Of a stretch of DNA of 64,000 nt, positions 51,295 to 62,229 are shown in pieces (position 1 is the stretch's first letter; each line of letters opens with the position of its first letter). Under the pieces are notes generated by a model that was given only the letters and a program-made list of their open reading frames with translations, was not told the DNA's origin and ran no database searches. Origin of the DNA: an uncultured Clostridia bacterium (lineage in GTDB: Bacteria > Bacillota > Clostridia > Christensenellales > CAG-917). Position numbers and translations under genes: made by a program. Location: NCBI GenBank assembly GCA_944332815.1, contig CALVKQ010000002.1, positions 127,787 through 191,786 on the forward strand. Direction: 5' to 3'.

Positions 51295-52947
51295 TTAGTT
51301 TGCTTTCTTATATGCCTCCGCATACGGGATCCACCTCGTCTGCTCGGTGTCACCCTGATAGGGGTAATGGCAGGTGGAGAAGTTCCCGTCCGAACTTATG
51401 AGGATACCCTGACCGCCGCGCTGCTCTATCTTGTCCACGATGCCGATGTATGCGAGATAGTCGATGCTCATGCCGTAGCTGAGGCGGACGATGCTCGTGA
51501 CGTCGTTGCCGTCCTTATCCTTCACGGTGGCTTTCACGTCGATGGCGAAGGTGTTGTAGTGGTCGTGTCCGCAGAACGCGCCCTGACCGCCGTTGAGGAC
51601 CATGGTTTCGAACATCTGGCAGTTGTTGACGCCGGGGAAGGACTTCTCGCCGTCTTCGCCGGCTTTCCCGTGCACAAACTTCACGTTGTCGGTATCCACT
51701 TTCCCGTTGTTCTTATACTCTCCCCAATAAGTCCCGTACTCGGTGAGAGGGATGTGGAAGAAGACGAGGTTCTTGACCTGCGCCTTATCTTCCGGCACGC
51801 CGTACCCGAGGTTCTTCGCGGTCAGTTTCTGCATCTCCTGCGCGTACCACTCTATCTGATCCTGATGGATGTTGTCGTACTTCCACGCGATGCCGAAGTA
51901 GTCGCCGTCCGTATAGGAATGGGAGTCGATGGTGACGAGCGCCTGCGATATCTTGGTGCTGCCGACGTTTTCGGCGTAGTTCTCTGCCGTGATCTTCACG
52001 CTCTCAGCCGTTTGGGGATGTCTGACGACGATGACGTCGTTGCCCTTGCCGGCTATGTCGCCCGGCCCCTCACGGAAAAGGCAGTGAGGATATTTCGCCT
52101 TGTCCATATAGACCTGCGACGCGATCTCGTCACGGTCGTAAAGGCTGTATATCTCCGTGTCGTGGTTGCCGAAGGTGATGGTCCAGTAAACCCCGAGCTT
52201 CTCCATGAGCGCGGCGAACATCTCCGCCTCGCGCTTATTGTTGAAGGTGCCTGCCTGGAAGGGGACGGGATACGCCATGTCGCCCGTCACGATGACGAGG
52301 TCGGGTTTTGCGCGGTGCACTATCGTGCTGACCGCCTCCAAAGCCCATCTGTCCTTCTGCGCGGAGAACGCGCCTGCACCGATATGCACGTCGGTGAGAT
52401 GCACCACCTTGAACTCGTCCTTCTCGGAAGAAGCCACAAACTCATAGTAACCCGTGTCGCTCTCCGACGGGTTGATGAGAGTAAAGGCGCTGTCGTAGTC
52501 CACCGGCTGCACCTCGTTGGCTATGTAATCGAAGTTGCCGCTGTAACCCACCCAGCTGCACAGCGCGCAGATGGCGAAGAAAACCAGCACCACGCCGAAC
52601 ACCGTCCCGGTGATGATGAGGTCGCGTATGGTGCGGCGCCTCTTCTGTTCGGGCGTCATATCCTTGCGGCGCAGCCTCTTTTTGCGTTTGGGAGGCTGTT
52701 TTTCGGAGAAGTACTCCTCCTCGTTTTCGGCGTCGGGCGCCGCTGCGTCCTCTGCCTCCGCCGAACTCGCGCCCTCTTCGAACGCTCTGTCGTCCGCCTG
52801 CTCCGCCTCCGCGTCGGTCACGGGAGCGCTCGCCGCGCTCTCTTCACCGGCGGTGGCTTCCGTTTCTGCGGCTTTGTCCTCCGCCGCCTCGGAAGCTGCG
52901 GTGTTCTCCTCTTTTACGGAGATATCCTTTTCGTCTTCCGCTCTCAT
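51295..52947 (-). CDS. Membrane-anchored calcineurin-like metallophosphoesterase
   Basis: 550 residues. An Ala/Glu-rich acidic N-terminus (~1-70) and a basic stretch lead to one membrane helix (IITGTVFGVVLVFFAICALCSW). The phosphoesterase domain outside has VVHLTDVHIGAG, VIVTGDMAYP, TFGNHDTE and GHDHYN. Substrate unknown; purple-acid-phosphatase-like or nucleotide-directed activity is possible. The acidic N-terminus would be cytoplasmic. Stands alone between terminator and CDF gene. Confidence 0.85.
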   Translation of the reverse strand: MRAEDEKDISVKEENTAASEAAEDKAAETEATAGEESAASAPVTDAEAEQADDRAFEEGASSAEAEDAAAPDAENEEEYFSEKQPPKRKKRLRRKDMTPEQKRRRTIRDLIITGTVFGVVLVFFAICALCSWVGYSGNFDYIANEVQPVDYDSAFTLINPSESDTGYYEFVASSEKDEFKVVHLTDVHIGAGAFSAQKDRWALEAVSTIVHRAKPDLVIVTGDMAYPVPFQAGTFNNKREAEMFAALMEKLGVYWTITFGNHDTEIYSLYDRDEIASQVYMDKAKYPHCLFREGPGDIAGKGNDVIVVRHPQTAESVKITAENYAENVGSTKISQALVTIDSHSYTDGDYFGIAWKYDNIHQDQIEWYAQEMQKLTAKNLGYGVPEDKAQVKNLVFFHIPLTEYGTYWGEYKNNGKVDTDNVKFVHGKAGEDGEKSFPGVNNCQMFETMVLNGGQGAFCGHDHYNTFAIDVKATVKDKDGNDVTSIVRLSYGMSIDYLAYIGIVDKIEQRGGQGILISSDGNFSTCHYPYQGDTEQTRWIPYAEAYKKAN

Positions 52948-52982
52948 TGTCCCTCCTTGTTCCGCCCATCGACGGAATAGCT

Positions 52983-53897
52983 TTATTTTTCTTGTTCTTC
53001 TGCGGAGCGCACGAAAGTCACGGAAATACCGTTTTTCCGCGCCGTCCTTGCGATCCTGTATTCCGCGGCGGTCTTATCCTCCTGCCGCAGGTCGTTTTCG
53101 TAAACCAGTTCCACCGTGGCTTCGGCGTACTTTGTGCCGAAATCATACACTCTCACGCGCACGTCCGTCACGCCTTTCTGCGAAAGAGATAGGTTTTTAA
53201 GCCCGTTTTCGCGTTTTAAGTCCGCTCCGCCCATGAGTTTGTAACACGCCGAGAACGCGATCTTCAAGCCCGACGCTATCATCACGACGCTTATCGCAAG
53301 CCCTATGAACGCGTCCACGGGAAAGCTGATATAGCGCGAAAGGAAGAGCCCGAGCAAAGCAAATGTAGTGATGCACGCGTCCATGACGCTGTCCAGCGTC
53401 TGGGCTTTCAGGACCGGGGAACCGAACTTTTTGTAAAAGACTCGGAACACCGCTGCGAGCGCGATCTTCACCGCTATGGTGGCGGCGATCACCCCGAACT
53501 GCACCCACGAGAAAGTGATGACGGGATGAAAGAACACCCTGTCCAGCGCGGAGTACGCAAAACCGCCGCCCACGCCGATTATGATGATCGCCATAAGCAG
53601 CGTGACCACATACTCCGACCTGCCCAAGCCGCCCGGGAAACGCCTGGACGGAGGCTTATTTTCCACGCCGAACCCCACCGCGGCGCCTGCGTTGGACAGC
53701 ACGTCGCCGAAGTTGTTCACCCCGTCCGTGAGTATGCTCAAACTGCTGGTGTAAAGCCCCACCATCACTTTGATCACGCCAAGCCCCATATTCACCGTGC
53801 CTGCCACGGCGCTCACGGCGACTTTGGTCTTGCGTTCCCTTTTCGCGCCCTCCTCGGAGCAAACCGAAACGGCGCCGTCATTTGCATCAAAAGGCAT
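52983..53897 (-). CDS. Cation diffusion facilitator transporter
   Basis: 304 residues, six helices and a cytoplasmic C-terminal ferredoxin-like domain. Metal site A is split between SILTDGVNNFGDVLSN in helix 2 and QTLDSVMDACIT in helix 5. DxxxD-type ligands with Asn resemble Mn/Zn-type CDFs, but the metal cannot be assigned. Probably exports divalent metal by proton exchange. No regulator adjacent. Confidence 0.9.
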   Translation of the reverse strand: MPFDANDGAVSVCSEEGAKRERKTKVAVSAVAGTVNMGLGVIKVMVGLYTSSLSILTDGVNNFGDVLSNAGAAVGFGVENKPPSRRFPGGLGRSEYVVTLLMAIIIIGVGGGFAYSALDRVFFHPVITFSWVQFGVIAATIAVKIALAAVFRVFYKKFGSPVLKAQTLDSVMDACITTFALLGLFLSRYISFPVDAFIGLAISVVMIASGLKIAFSACYKLMGGADLKRENGLKNLSLSQKGVTDVRVRVYDFGTKYAEATVELVYENDLRQEDKTAAEYRIARTARKNGISVTFVRSAEEQEK

Positions 53898-53925
53898 TTT
53901 AACCTCTCAAAACGTCATGTCAACG

Positions 53926-55413
53926 TCAGTTGCTGTAAAGATGATTGTCCAAAAACTCGGGGTCGCACGTCAGATTGACGCCCAGTTTTCTGAACGGATC
54001 CTCATCCGCTTTTATGAGCATATGCGTGGAGTGCGCCTCGGAGTCTGCAAGCTCGGACAGCTTCTCCGTCGCCTTTGCCGCCCTCGGGTCGGTGGCGGCG
54101 CATATGGACAGCGCGATGAGCGCCTCGTCCAGCGTGAGCGGATTCTCACGCTCGTTGAGTATCTTGGTTTTGAGGTCCAGGATAGGACCTATGACATACG
54201 GCGAGATGAGTTTCACCGAGTCGTCTATGCCTGCGAGCACCTTGACCGCGTTGAACACGCAGGCGGCGCAGGCGGACATCATCTCCGTATTCTTGCCCGT
54301 CACCGTCCTGCCGTCGGGCAGTTCGATGGCGACCGCTCCTCTGCCGCCGTTCATCTCGCTCTTGGCGCGCGCCGCCGCCGCGACCTTCCTGTCCGACGGA
54401 GATATGCCCAGCCCCGACATCAAAAACTCCAACCTGTGGACGGTGGAGGGCTTCGCCGTGCCGTTCTTGTAGTCCACGAGCGCCTTGAAGTAACGGCGGA
54501 TGACCTCCTGTTTGCTCGCTTCCACGCACGCGGCGTCATCCGTGATGCAGTAGCCTGCCATGTTCACGCCCATATCCGTGGGCGAACGGTAAACGAGTTC
54601 CGTCCCCGATATCTTGGTGAGGATGCTCCTGACTACGGGGAACACCTCTATGTCGCGGTTATAGTTGACCGCCATCTGCCCGTAGGCTTCCAGGTGGAAG
54701 TTGTCCACTTTGTTGACGTCTTTGAGGTCCGCCGTCGCAGCCTCGTACGCCACGTTGACGGCGTGCCCGAGGGGGAGGTTCCAGATGGGGAAAGTTTCAA
54801 ACTTGGCGTAGCCTGCCTTCACTCCGCGCTTATACTCGTGATAGAGCTGGCTGAGGCAGGTGGCGAGTTTGCCGCTGCCGGGACCGGGCGCGGTGGCAAC
54901 GACGAGGGGACGGGTGGTCGGGATGTACGGGTTGGCGCCGTACCCTTCGTCGGACACTATGGTGTCTATCTCGTGCGGATAACCTTTCGTGGGACGGTGC
55001 AGATACACTTTTATGCCGCGGTTTTCCAGCTTATATTTATACGCCATAGCCGCTTGCTGATCGCAGAACATGGTGATGACGACGCAGTTTATGCTGATGC
55101 CCATCCCCGAGATGTTGTCGATCATGCGTTCCACTTCGCTGCCGTAGGTGATGCCGTAGTCGGCACGCACCTTATTCTTTTCTATGTCGCCGGCGTTGAC
55201 GCAGATGATGAGTTCCGCCTGATCTTTGAGCTTTTGCAGCAGCTTTATCTTTGCCGCCTTGTCAAACCCGGGGAGCACCCTCGCCGCGTGCAGGTCGTCG
55301 AAAAGTTTTCCGCCGAACTCCAAATACAGCTTGCCGAACTTGGAGATGCGCTCCAATATCTTCTCGGACTGCCTGCGCATATACATTTCACTGTCAAAAC
55401 CTATCCTTTTCAT
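53926..55413 (-). CDS. DUF1846 family protein
   Basis: 495 residues matching the DUF1846 family almost end to end: KRIGFDSEMYMRRQSEKILER, the APGPGSGKLATCLSQLYHE block (Gly/Ser-rich, P-loop-like), FPIWNLPLGHAVNVAYEAAT and RSPTDMGVNMAGYCI. Enzymatic function unproven in this family. Cytoplasmic, no membrane segment. 31 bases upstream of it is the topoisomerase A subunit gene's stop. Confidence 0.92.
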   Translation of the reverse strand: MKRIGFDSEMYMRRQSEKILERISKFGKLYLEFGGKLFDDLHAARVLPGFDKAAKIKLLQKLKDQAELIICVNAGDIEKNKVRADYGITYGSEVERMIDNISGMGISINCVVITMFCDQQAAMAYKYKLENRGIKVYLHRPTKGYPHEIDTIVSDEGYGANPYIPTTRPLVVATAPGPGSGKLATCLSQLYHEYKRGVKAGYAKFETFPIWNLPLGHAVNVAYEAATADLKDVNKVDNFHLEAYGQMAVNYNRDIEVFPVVRSILTKISGTELVYRSPTDMGVNMAGYCITDDAACVEASKQEVIRRYFKALVDYKNGTAKPSTVHRLEFLMSGLGISPSDRKVAAAARAKSEMNGGRGAVAIELPDGRTVTGKNTEMMSACAACVFNAVKVLAGIDDSVKLISPYVIGPILDLKTKILNERENPLTLDEALIALSICAATDPRAAKATEKLSELADSEAHSTHMLIKADEDPFRKLGVNLTCDPEFLDNHLYSN

Positions 55414-55444
55414 ATCCTTTGTCCTTTCCCTCTGTTTCTCCGCG

Positions 55445-57868
55445 TCATTCCGGCATTTTCGCCGCGCCGATTATACCCGTCTTATACATGAGTTTGCCTT
55501 TCGTGGTCCTGGTGTCCAGCCTGATGTCGTCGGTGTTTATCACTCCCACGCCCTCGCCCGTGCGGACCGCAAGATCGTAAGGCATCTTGACCGTGCCGAT
55601 ATACGCCACCGAACCGCGGTCGAGCTCCACTATCTTGACCCCTTTGAGGTAACGCGAACCGGGGTCTATGGTGGAGGCGATGACGCGCTTGACGTGACCC
55701 GTGTCCGTCATGACGATTATCTCCCCTTCGTCATCTATCTGACCGCCGAAGGCTATCTTGTCCCCTTCTCCCAGCTTCATGCCGCGCACGCCTGCGGCTT
55801 TCCTGCCCTGCAAAGGTATCTCCGTCACGCGGTACACCAGGCACAGTCCTGCCGCGGTGACTTCCAGCACGTTGAGCTCGTCATCCGCGTTCTCGACGTT
55901 GATGAGGGAGTCGCCCTCCGCAAGTATTATAGCGCTTCCCGGGGCGCGCATGGAAGTGAAATCGTTCCAATCGCTGCGTTTCACCATACCTGCGCGAGTG
56001 AAGAACACCAGTTCGCCCACGGGGGTGGAGGGGAAGAACATCAGCTTGACCGCTTTTTCGTCGGGGTGAAGTTCGCGGTTGAACTGCGTGAGGTTCATGC
56101 CCTTGTCCTTCCACTTGCGCTCCGCAACGTCCGTGACGTCCAGGCGCGCTATGTTCCCCCTGTCCGTGAAGGCGTACACCCAACCTTTGTTATTGACCTG
56201 CACCGCCTCCGCAGGCAGTTCGCCGTTCACCGCGGACGAGGCGTCCCTGACGAATGCCGACCAGTTCTTCTGCGACATGAAACGGAGAGTCCCCTCCGAG
56301 GAACGCACCAGCACTCCGTCGCGGTAGCTCACCGCTTCCTCCGCGGTGGGGAGCTCTATCTTGCCCTCCTCCCCTCCGTCGAGGATGACGGACACGCGCG
56401 GAGAAGACATCGCCTTTTTTATCGCGAGGATCTCCTCCTTTATCACGTTATACTGTCTGCGCGGCGACGCGAGTATGGCGGAAAGATACGCGATGCGCTT
56501 TTCCAGTTCCCGAAGTTCCTCTTCCAGCCTGCCCACCTCCAAGTGAGTGAGGGCTTTGAGGCGCATATCCACTATCGCCTGCGCCTGGTCGTCCGAGAGG
56601 TCGAAACGCTCGCGCAGGGCGAGTTTTGCCTTGGGAGTGGACTCGGAGGACTTGATTATCCTTATCACCTCGTCGATGTTGCGTATCGCGATGAGCAGCC
56701 CTTTGACTATCTCCGCGCGCTGTTTTGCGGCTTTGAGGTCGAAGGTGGTCCTGCGCACGATGATGTCGCGCTGATATGCGACGTAATAGGTCAGGATGTC
56801 TTTCAGCCCCATCTGCTCGGGCTTGCCGCCCGCGATCGCCACCATGTTGACGGAGTAGCCCACTTCCAGGCTCGTCTTCTTCATCAGGAAGGAAACTATC
56901 TTGCCTGCGTCCGTGTCGCGTTTGAGTTTTATGACCGCGCGCATCCCCGTCTTATCCGACTCGTCCACTATCTCGCTGATGCCGCCGAGCAGTTCCTTGT
57001 TGTCGTCGCGCAGCTTTGCGACGGACTTCAACACCTCCGCCTTGGACACCTGATAGGGCATCTCGGTGATGACGATGTTCTTCCTGCCTGCGTCCTCTTC
57101 CACATGAAGACGCGCGCGCAGTTTGAGCCTGCCCTTGCCCGTTTCGTAGATGCTCTCCATGCTGTCCACTGGGATGACGAAGCCGCCCGTCGGGAAATCC
57201 GGCCCGTGTATGACTTTCAGAAGTTCCGCCGTGGTGATCTTGGGGTCGTCTATGACCGCCACCACCGCGTCTATCGCCTCCCCCATGTTGTGAGGGGGGA
57301 TGTTGGTCGCAAGCCCGACCGCTATGCCGCTCGCGCCGTTGACGAGCAGATTGGGGAACCTGCCGGGCAGCATGTTGGGCTCCTCCATGCTGTCGTCGAA
57401 GTTGGGGCTCCAGCTCACCGTGTCTTTGTCGAGATCGCGCAGCAATTCCAACGCGAGAGGGCTCATGCGCGCTTCGGTATATCTCATCGCCGCAGGGGGA
57501 TCGCCGTCCGCAGAGCCGAAGTTGCCGTGCCCGTCTATGAGTTTCATGCGCATGGAGAAGGGCTGCGCCATCCTCACCATCGCGCCGTAAACGGAACTGT
57601 CGCCGTGAGGATGATACTTGCCCAGACAGTCGCCCACTATCCTTGCGGACTTCTTGTAGGGTTTGTCGGGGGTGAGCCCCATCTCGTGCATGGCGTAAAG
57701 TATGCGCCTTTGCACGGGTTTCAGCCCGTCCTCCACCCTCGGGAGAGCGCGGTCGAGGATGACGTTCTCCGAATAAGGCAGCATGCTGTTGTGCATGACC
57801 TCCTCGAACACCACGTCATACACCGCCGCCGTGTATTGCATCGCCTCGTTTCTCTTGTGTTTAGCCAT
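55445..57868 (-). CDS. Type IIA topoisomerase subunit A (ParC/GyrA)
   Basis: 807 residues. Cleavage core with [20 protein letters not shown], the quinolone region [20 protein letters not shown] and catalytic Tyr130 in [10 protein letters not shown]. The C-terminal beta-pinwheel repeats are seen from ~residue 500 ([15 protein letters not shown] and others). A clear Gly-rich GyrA box is not found, which leans towards ParC, but the gyrase/topo IV choice is open. The residue at the position of E. coli GyrA Asp87 is Gly95. The start at 57868 has GAAGGA five bases before it. 17 bases after the B subunit. Confidence 0.9.
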   Translation of the reverse strand: MAKHKRNEAMQYTAAVYDVVFEEVMHNSMLPYSENVILDRALPRVEDGLKPVQRRILYAMHEMGLTPDKPYKKSARIVGDCLGKYHPHGDSSVYGAMVRMAQPFSMRMKLIDGHGNFGSADGDPPAAMRYTEARMSPLALELLRDLDKDTVSWSPNFDDSMEEPNMLPGRFPNLLVNGASGIAVGLATNIPPHNMGEAIDAVVAVIDDPKITTAELLKVIHGPDFPTGGFVIPVDSMESIYETGKGRLKLRARLHVEEDAGRKNIVITEMPYQVSKAEVLKSVAKLRDDNKELLGGISEIVDESDKTGMRAVIKLKRDTDAGKIVSFLMKKTSLEVGYSVNMVAIAGGKPEQMGLKDILTYYVAYQRDIIVRRTTFDLKAAKQRAEIVKGLLIAIRNIDEVIRIIKSSESTPKAKLALRERFDLSDDQAQAIVDMRLKALTHLEVGRLEEELRELEKRIAYLSAILASPRRQYNVIKEEILAIKKAMSSPRVSVILDGGEEGKIELPTAEEAVSYRDGVLVRSSEGTLRFMSQKNWSAFVRDASSAVNGELPAEAVQVNNKGWVYAFTDRGNIARLDVTDVAERKWKDKGMNLTQFNRELHPDEKAVKLMFFPSTPVGELVFFTRAGMVKRSDWNDFTSMRAPGSAIILAEGDSLINVENADDELNVLEVTAAGLCLVYRVTEIPLQGRKAAGVRGMKLGEGDKIAFGGQIDDEGEIIVMTDTGHVKRVIASTIDPGSRYLKGVKIVELDRGSVAYIGTVKMPYDLAVRTGEGVGVINTDDIRLDTRTTKGKLMYKTGIIGAAKMPE

Positions 57869-57885
57869 ATGCGTCCTTCCCCGTG

Positions 57886-59856
57886 TCACCTGTCCTCATC
57901 GCCGACCGCGAAATCGTCCACACGGTTGAAATCGGCGTATTTGTAGATATACTCTTTCCTCACGGCGCTGTCATCGCCCATGAGCACGGTGATGCGCTTG
58001 TCAGCAGCCGCCGCGTCCTCCACGGTAACTCGCGTGAGCGCGCGATGCGCCGGGTCCATCGTCGTGTCCCAAAGCTGCTCGGGGTTCATCTCGCCAAGCC
58101 CTTTGAACCTTTGCAAAAGCGCGTTCTTGCCCATCTCTTTCCTGCCCTCTTCGAGCGCGGCGTCGTCATAGAAATAACGCACTTCGTCCTTCTTCTGCAT
58201 CTTGTAAAGGGGAGGCATCCCGATGTAGACGTGCCCCTCCGTGATGAGTTGGCGCATGTAACGGAAAAAGAAAGTGAGCAGGAGCGCCCTGATATGCGCG
58301 CCGTCCTGGTCCGCGTCCGCAAGGATGATGACCTTGTCGTATTTGAGGTCGTTTATGTCGAAATCCGGCTCTATGCCCGTGCCGAGCGCGCTGATTATGG
58401 TGGATATCTCCTCGTTTGCAAGGATCTTTTCCAACGGCGCCTTTTCGACGTTGAGCGGCTTGCCGCGGAGTGGGAGTATCGCCTGGAAACTCCTGTCGCG
58501 CGCCTGCTTCGCGCTGCCGCCTGCGGAGTCGCCCTCCACGATGAACAGCTCGTTGACGGAGGCATTCCTGCCCGTGCAACTGCTCAGTTTTCCTATGAGA
58601 TTGGCTCCGTTCAGTTTGTTCTGCTGACGCGCGATGTCCTTGGCGCGCTTCGCCGCCTCTCTGGACTTCGCCGCCCCCATCGCCTTTGAAATGACCTTCT
58701 CCGCCGCGCTCTTGAAACCGCGCATCCCGATGAGCGCTTCCAGTTTTTCGGCAACCAGGTTCTCCACCTTGCTTTTGACCTCGGGGTTGCCCAGTTTGCC
58801 TTTGGTCTGACCCTCGAACTGGACGTTCTGCATCTTGACGGTGATCACCGCCACCATGCCCTCTCTGAAATCCTCGCCGAGCAGGTTCGCCTGTTTCTCT
58901 TTTAAGATGTTGTTCTTCCTCGCAAAATCGTTGAAGACCTTTGTCACCGCGGACTTGAAACCCACTTCGTGAGTGCCGCCGTCCGGGGTGGGGATGTTGT
59001 TGACGTAGGAGTGGATGCTCTCCGCATACCCGTCCGTGTGCTGGATGGCGACCGCCACTTCGAAATTGGCGTCCTTGCCCTCCACGTAAAAAGGCTTGTC
59101 GTAAAGGGGGGTCCTGCCCTCGTTGAGATACTGGACGTAATCAGCGATGCCGCCCTTATAACAGAAAGTGTCGCTCTTTCCGGTGCCGCCGGCAAGGGGC
59201 AGACGCTCGTCCTGCACCACGATGGTGACGCCGCGGTTGAGATAAGCCACCTCGCGCATACGCTCCGTCACTTCGTCGTACTTGAAAAGCTCGCTGCCGA
59301 ACACGCGTTCGTCCGGCTTGAAAGTGACCGTCGTCCCCTTTCCCTTCGTCCTGCCCACGAGAGTGAGAGGGGTCTTGACCGCGCCGCTCTTTATCTTCGC
59401 CCCCACCTGCGGAGAATGGAACTCCGCACGGTAAAGATTGCCGTCGCGCCTGACTTCGACGGTGAGCCACTCCGACAGCGCGTTGGTGACGGACGCGCCC
59501 ACGCCGTGCAGACCGCCCGAGTAAGCGTACTGTCCGCTGTCGAACTTCGCGCCTGCGTGCAGCTGGGTGAACACCACTTCCACGCCGCTGATCTTAAGCT
59601 TCGGATGCTTGTCCACGGGGATGCCTCGCCCGTTGTCGCTCACCCTTGCCACGTTGCCGTCCAGCAATTCTATGGTGACGGTGTCGCCGTAGCCGTTGGC
59701 GACTTCGTCCACGCAATTGTCGATGATCTCCCAAAGGATGTGATGCATCCCCTTGGAGCCCGTGGTGCCGATGTACATACCGGGACGTTTCCTCACCGCG
59801 TCCAGCCCTTCGAGGACGCTTATATCACCGGCATTATACCCCTTCTCCTGAGCCAT
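57886..59856 (-). CDS. Type IIA topoisomerase subunit B (ParE/GyrB)
   Basis: 656 residues. GHKL ATPase: [27 protein letters not shown] and [15 protein letters not shown]; transducer with [19 protein letters not shown] with [16 protein letters not shown] and [13 protein letters not shown]-terminal [18 protein letters not shown]. Complete, no insert. Upstream ~230 bases contain a TATAAT on the minus strand at 59943-59948. It pairs with the A subunit gene. Confidence 0.93.
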   Translation of the reverse strand: MAQEKGYNAGDISVLEGLDAVRKRPGMYIGTTGSKGMHHILWEIIDNCVDEVANGYGDTVTIELLDGNVARVSDNGRGIPVDKHPKLKISGVEVVFTQLHAGAKFDSGQYAYSGGLHGVGASVTNALSEWLTVEVRRDGNLYRAEFHSPQVGAKIKSGAVKTPLTLVGRTKGKGTTVTFKPDERVFGSELFKYDEVTERMREVAYLNRGVTIVVQDERLPLAGGTGKSDTFCYKGGIADYVQYLNEGRTPLYDKPFYVEGKDANFEVAVAIQHTDGYAESIHSYVNNIPTPDGGTHEVGFKSAVTKVFNDFARKNNILKEKQANLLGEDFREGMVAVITVKMQNVQFEGQTKGKLGNPEVKSKVENLVAEKLEALIGMRGFKSAAEKVISKAMGAAKSREAAKRAKDIARQQNKLNGANLIGKLSSCTGRNASVNELFIVEGDSAGGSAKQARDRSFQAILPLRGKPLNVEKAPLEKILANEEISTIISALGTGIEPDFDINDLKYDKVIILADADQDGAHIRALLLTFFFRYMRQLITEGHVYIGMPPLYKMQKKDEVRYFYDDAALEEGRKEMGKNALLQRFKGLGEMNPEQLWDTTMDPAHRALTRVTVEDAAAADKRITVLMGDDSAVRKEYIYKYADFNRVDDFAVGDEDR

Positions 59857-60035
59857 TCCAAACTCCCGTGACGCGGCGCGGCGCGCGCTCTTAATGCGCG
59901 TGCACGCCGTGCGTGCAACATAAAATATAGAATTATAAAGTGATTATACCACAACATCTTGCGATACAAAAGCGTTTTTAACAACTTAATGACAAATTCC
60001 GCGCCATCTCAATATGCTGCCCGACCGCACAAAAT

Positions 60036-60066
60036 CAAAACGCCGCCCGACTAAACGTCGGACGGC
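60036..60066 (-). terminator. Terminator after the alpha/beta hydrolase gene
   Basis: GCCG-CCCGAC/GTCGG-ACGGC stem with a 5-base loop. The minus strand continues GTTTTGATTTT, 20 bases beyond the stop. Confidence 0.85.
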
Positions 60067-60086
60067 GCACGGGCATCCCCGGAAAG

Positions 60087-61013
60087 TTACGCGTTTGCGG
60101 TCATCTTGTCTATCGCGGCGAGGAAGTCCGCATAGACCTCCGCGTTGTTGACCTCGTTGAGTATCTCGTGACGGGCGTCGGCGTAAAGTTTCAGGCTGAC
60201 GTCCTTGACTCCGAGATCCACATACTGTTTGTAGAGCTTGTCCACCAGCTTGCCTGCTCCGCCCACGGGGTCGAGCGCGCCGCTGAATATCGCGATGGGC
60301 TTGTTCTTGTCTATGCCTGCGAGGTTCTCCTTTTTGTAGGAATCCTTCAATCCGTTGAAGAAGAACTTGAAGAACGCGATGGACATCACTCCGCCGCACT
60401 GCTCGTCAAGGATGTACTTCTTGACCTGCTCCTTGTCACGGGAGAGCCAGGCATAATCCGTCTTGTCGCTCTTGAATTTGGCGTTGTAAGAACCGAAACT
60501 GAGCGCGTTGAGCAGCTTGCCAGCCTTCTCGCCGCCCAGCAGCTTATATTGCACGTTCGCCACCGCGCAGCCCACGCCGAGCAATGCGCCCTTCATGTTC
60601 GCAGAGCCGCACAGTATCGCGCCGCAGGACTCGTTCTTCATCTCTATGTAACGCTGCCCCAGCATGCTGCCGTAGCTGTGCCCGAGATAGACGACAGGGA
60701 CGCCGAAACGCTCTTTGAGGTGAGCGGTGATGGCGATCTCGTCGCGCACGGTGTCGTTGTAGATGTCGCCCTTGTGATAGCCGTAGATACCCTTTTTGCT
60801 CTGCTTGGTGCTGGTCATGCCGTGGGCGCGGTGATCGTCGGCAAAGACGACGTAGCCGTTGGCGTTGAGGAACTTGGCGAACGCGTCGTAACGTCTTGCG
60901 TGTTCCGCCATACCGTGAGAGATCTGCACGACGCCCTTGGGGTTTTTGACGTCGTTCCAGAGATAGCATTGCAAAATGGTATTGTCGAAACTGGTGAATT
61001 TTTCGGTTTTCAT
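60087..61013 (-). CDS. Alpha/beta hydrolase, monoacylglycerol lipase-like
   Basis: 308 residues of the serine aminopeptidase/S33-type hydrolases. Oxyanion region VVQISHGMAEHARRYD, DDHRAHGMT, nucleophile elbow YLGHSYGSMLGQ, catalytic Asp in FSGALDPVGGAG and His in YADARHEILNE. No signal peptide. Likely acts on lipid esters (lysophospholipid or monoacylglycerol). Monocistronic. Confidence 0.9.
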   Translation of the reverse strand: MKTEKFTSFDNTILQCYLWNDVKNPKGVVQISHGMAEHARRYDAFAKFLNANGYVVFADDHRAHGMTSTKQSKKGIYGYHKGDIYNDTVRDEIAITAHLKERFGVPVVYLGHSYGSMLGQRYIEMKNESCGAILCGSANMKGALLGVGCAVANVQYKLLGGEKAGKLLNALSFGSYNAKFKSDKTDYAWLSRDKEQVKKYILDEQCGGVMSIAFFKFFFNGLKDSYKKENLAGIDKNKPIAIFSGALDPVGGAGKLVDKLYKQYVDLGVKDVSLKLYADARHEILNEVNNAEVYADFLAAIDKMTANA

Positions 61014-61146
61014 AATCTCCGCCTTTAAGTGATGTATCGTTGACCGTGAATAATATTAACATAAGTGCCCGAGGAATGCAAACTAAAAATCCGCCTGCGC
61101 ATACTATGAAAACACGAAGGGGCGAAATATCCCCGAAGGAGGCGAC

Positions 61147-62229
61147 ATGAGAAGGATATTGCTGACGGGAGGAGGCACGGGCGGACACATTTACCCCAAC
61201 CTCGCTCTCCTGCCCGCGCTCGACAGACTGGGCGTGGAAGCGGTGTACGGAGGGGGCGACGGGGAGACTCCGGAGGAAAAGGCGGCAAAGCTCGCAGGGC
61301 TTGACTACGTGGGAGTCCCCTGCATAAAACTGGCGCGCTCGCTGTCGCCTGAAAGCCTGCGGAACGACCTGCGCATCCCGAGCGTCCTGCGCCGCGGAGT
61401 GCGCGCCGCGCAAGCCGCGATGGAAAAGTTTTCACCCGAACTCGTCTTCTCGAAAGGAGGCTTCGCCGCCCTCCCTTACGTCCTCGCCGCAACAAAGATG
61501 CACATCCCCGTCATATGTCACGAATCCGACGCAACGCCGGGTTTATCAAACCGTATTGCAAAGTTAAAAGGCGCTTATGCGCTGTGCGCGTATCCGGGGT
61601 GCAAGTTCGGCGAGTTTGTCGGGATGCCCGTGAGGGAGGATCTTTTCTGCCGTGACGGAGGGGCGGCAAGACGCGCGCTCGGCATTCCCCCCTCCGCAAA
61701 AGTCCTGCTCGTGACGGGAGGCAGCAGCGGAGCCGCCGCCCTCAACGCCGCCGTAACGGAATTGCTTCCGCACCTTGTGAAACGCTGCGTCGTCATCCAC
61801 CTGACCGGCAGAGGGAAAGCCGCGGACTGCCCTCCCGATATGCCCGGCTACATCCGCACGGAGTACTCCGACGACATGGGCGCGCTGTACGCCGCGAGCG
61901 ACCTCGTCCTGTCGCGCGCCGGAGCGACCGCCGTCGCCGAACTCGCCGCCCTCGGGAAACGCGCCGTGTTCGTTCCCCTCCCCAAAGGAGCGTCCAGAGG
62001 CGACCAGCTCCCCAATGCGGAACTCGCGAAAAAACACGGCGCGTTCGTCGTGCGTCAGGACGAGTTGCTTTCAAAACGCCTTTATCCAGTGCTTACGAGG
62101 GCGTTCGCCGCACCCCCGATGCGAAAGATATCCGACGACGCGAACGGAAAAATTGCGTCCGTCATCGATGTTACAATGCGGCGAGGTGTGAAATGCAACG
62201 ACAAAAAACCATCGCCAAATGGCTTGTGA
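61147..62229 (+). CDS. murG: MurG-like undecaprenyl-PP-MurNAc-pentapeptide GlcNAc transferase
   Basis: 360 residues, GT-B fold, makes lipid II at the inner membrane face. Loop LTGGGTGGHIYPNLAL at the N-terminus, VFSKGGFAALPYVLAA, a second Gly-rich block LVTGGSSGAAALNA, and the UDP-GlcNAc site LVLSRAGATAVAELAALGK and SRGDQLPNAEL. The ATG is preceded by GGAGG. Plus strand, apart from any dcw cluster, so a distant murG paralogue remains possible. Its end overlaps the next gene by 37 bases. Confidence 0.92.
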   Translation: MRRILLTGGGTGGHIYPNLALLPALDRLGVEAVYGGGDGETPEEKAAKLAGLDYVGVPCIKLARSLSPESLRNDLRIPSVLRRGVRAAQAAMEKFSPELVFSKGGFAALPYVLAATKMHIPVICHESDATPGLSNRIAKLKGAYALCAYPGCKFGEFVGMPVREDLFCRDGGAARRALGIPPSAKVLLVTGGSSGAAALNAAVTELLPHLVKRCVVIHLTGRGKAADCPPDMPGYIRTEYSDDMGALYAASDLVLSRAGATAVAELAALGKRAVFVPLPKGASRGDQLPNAELAKKHGAFVVRQDELLSKRLYPVLTRAFAAPPMRKISDDANGKIASVIDVTMRRGVKCNDKKPSPNGL

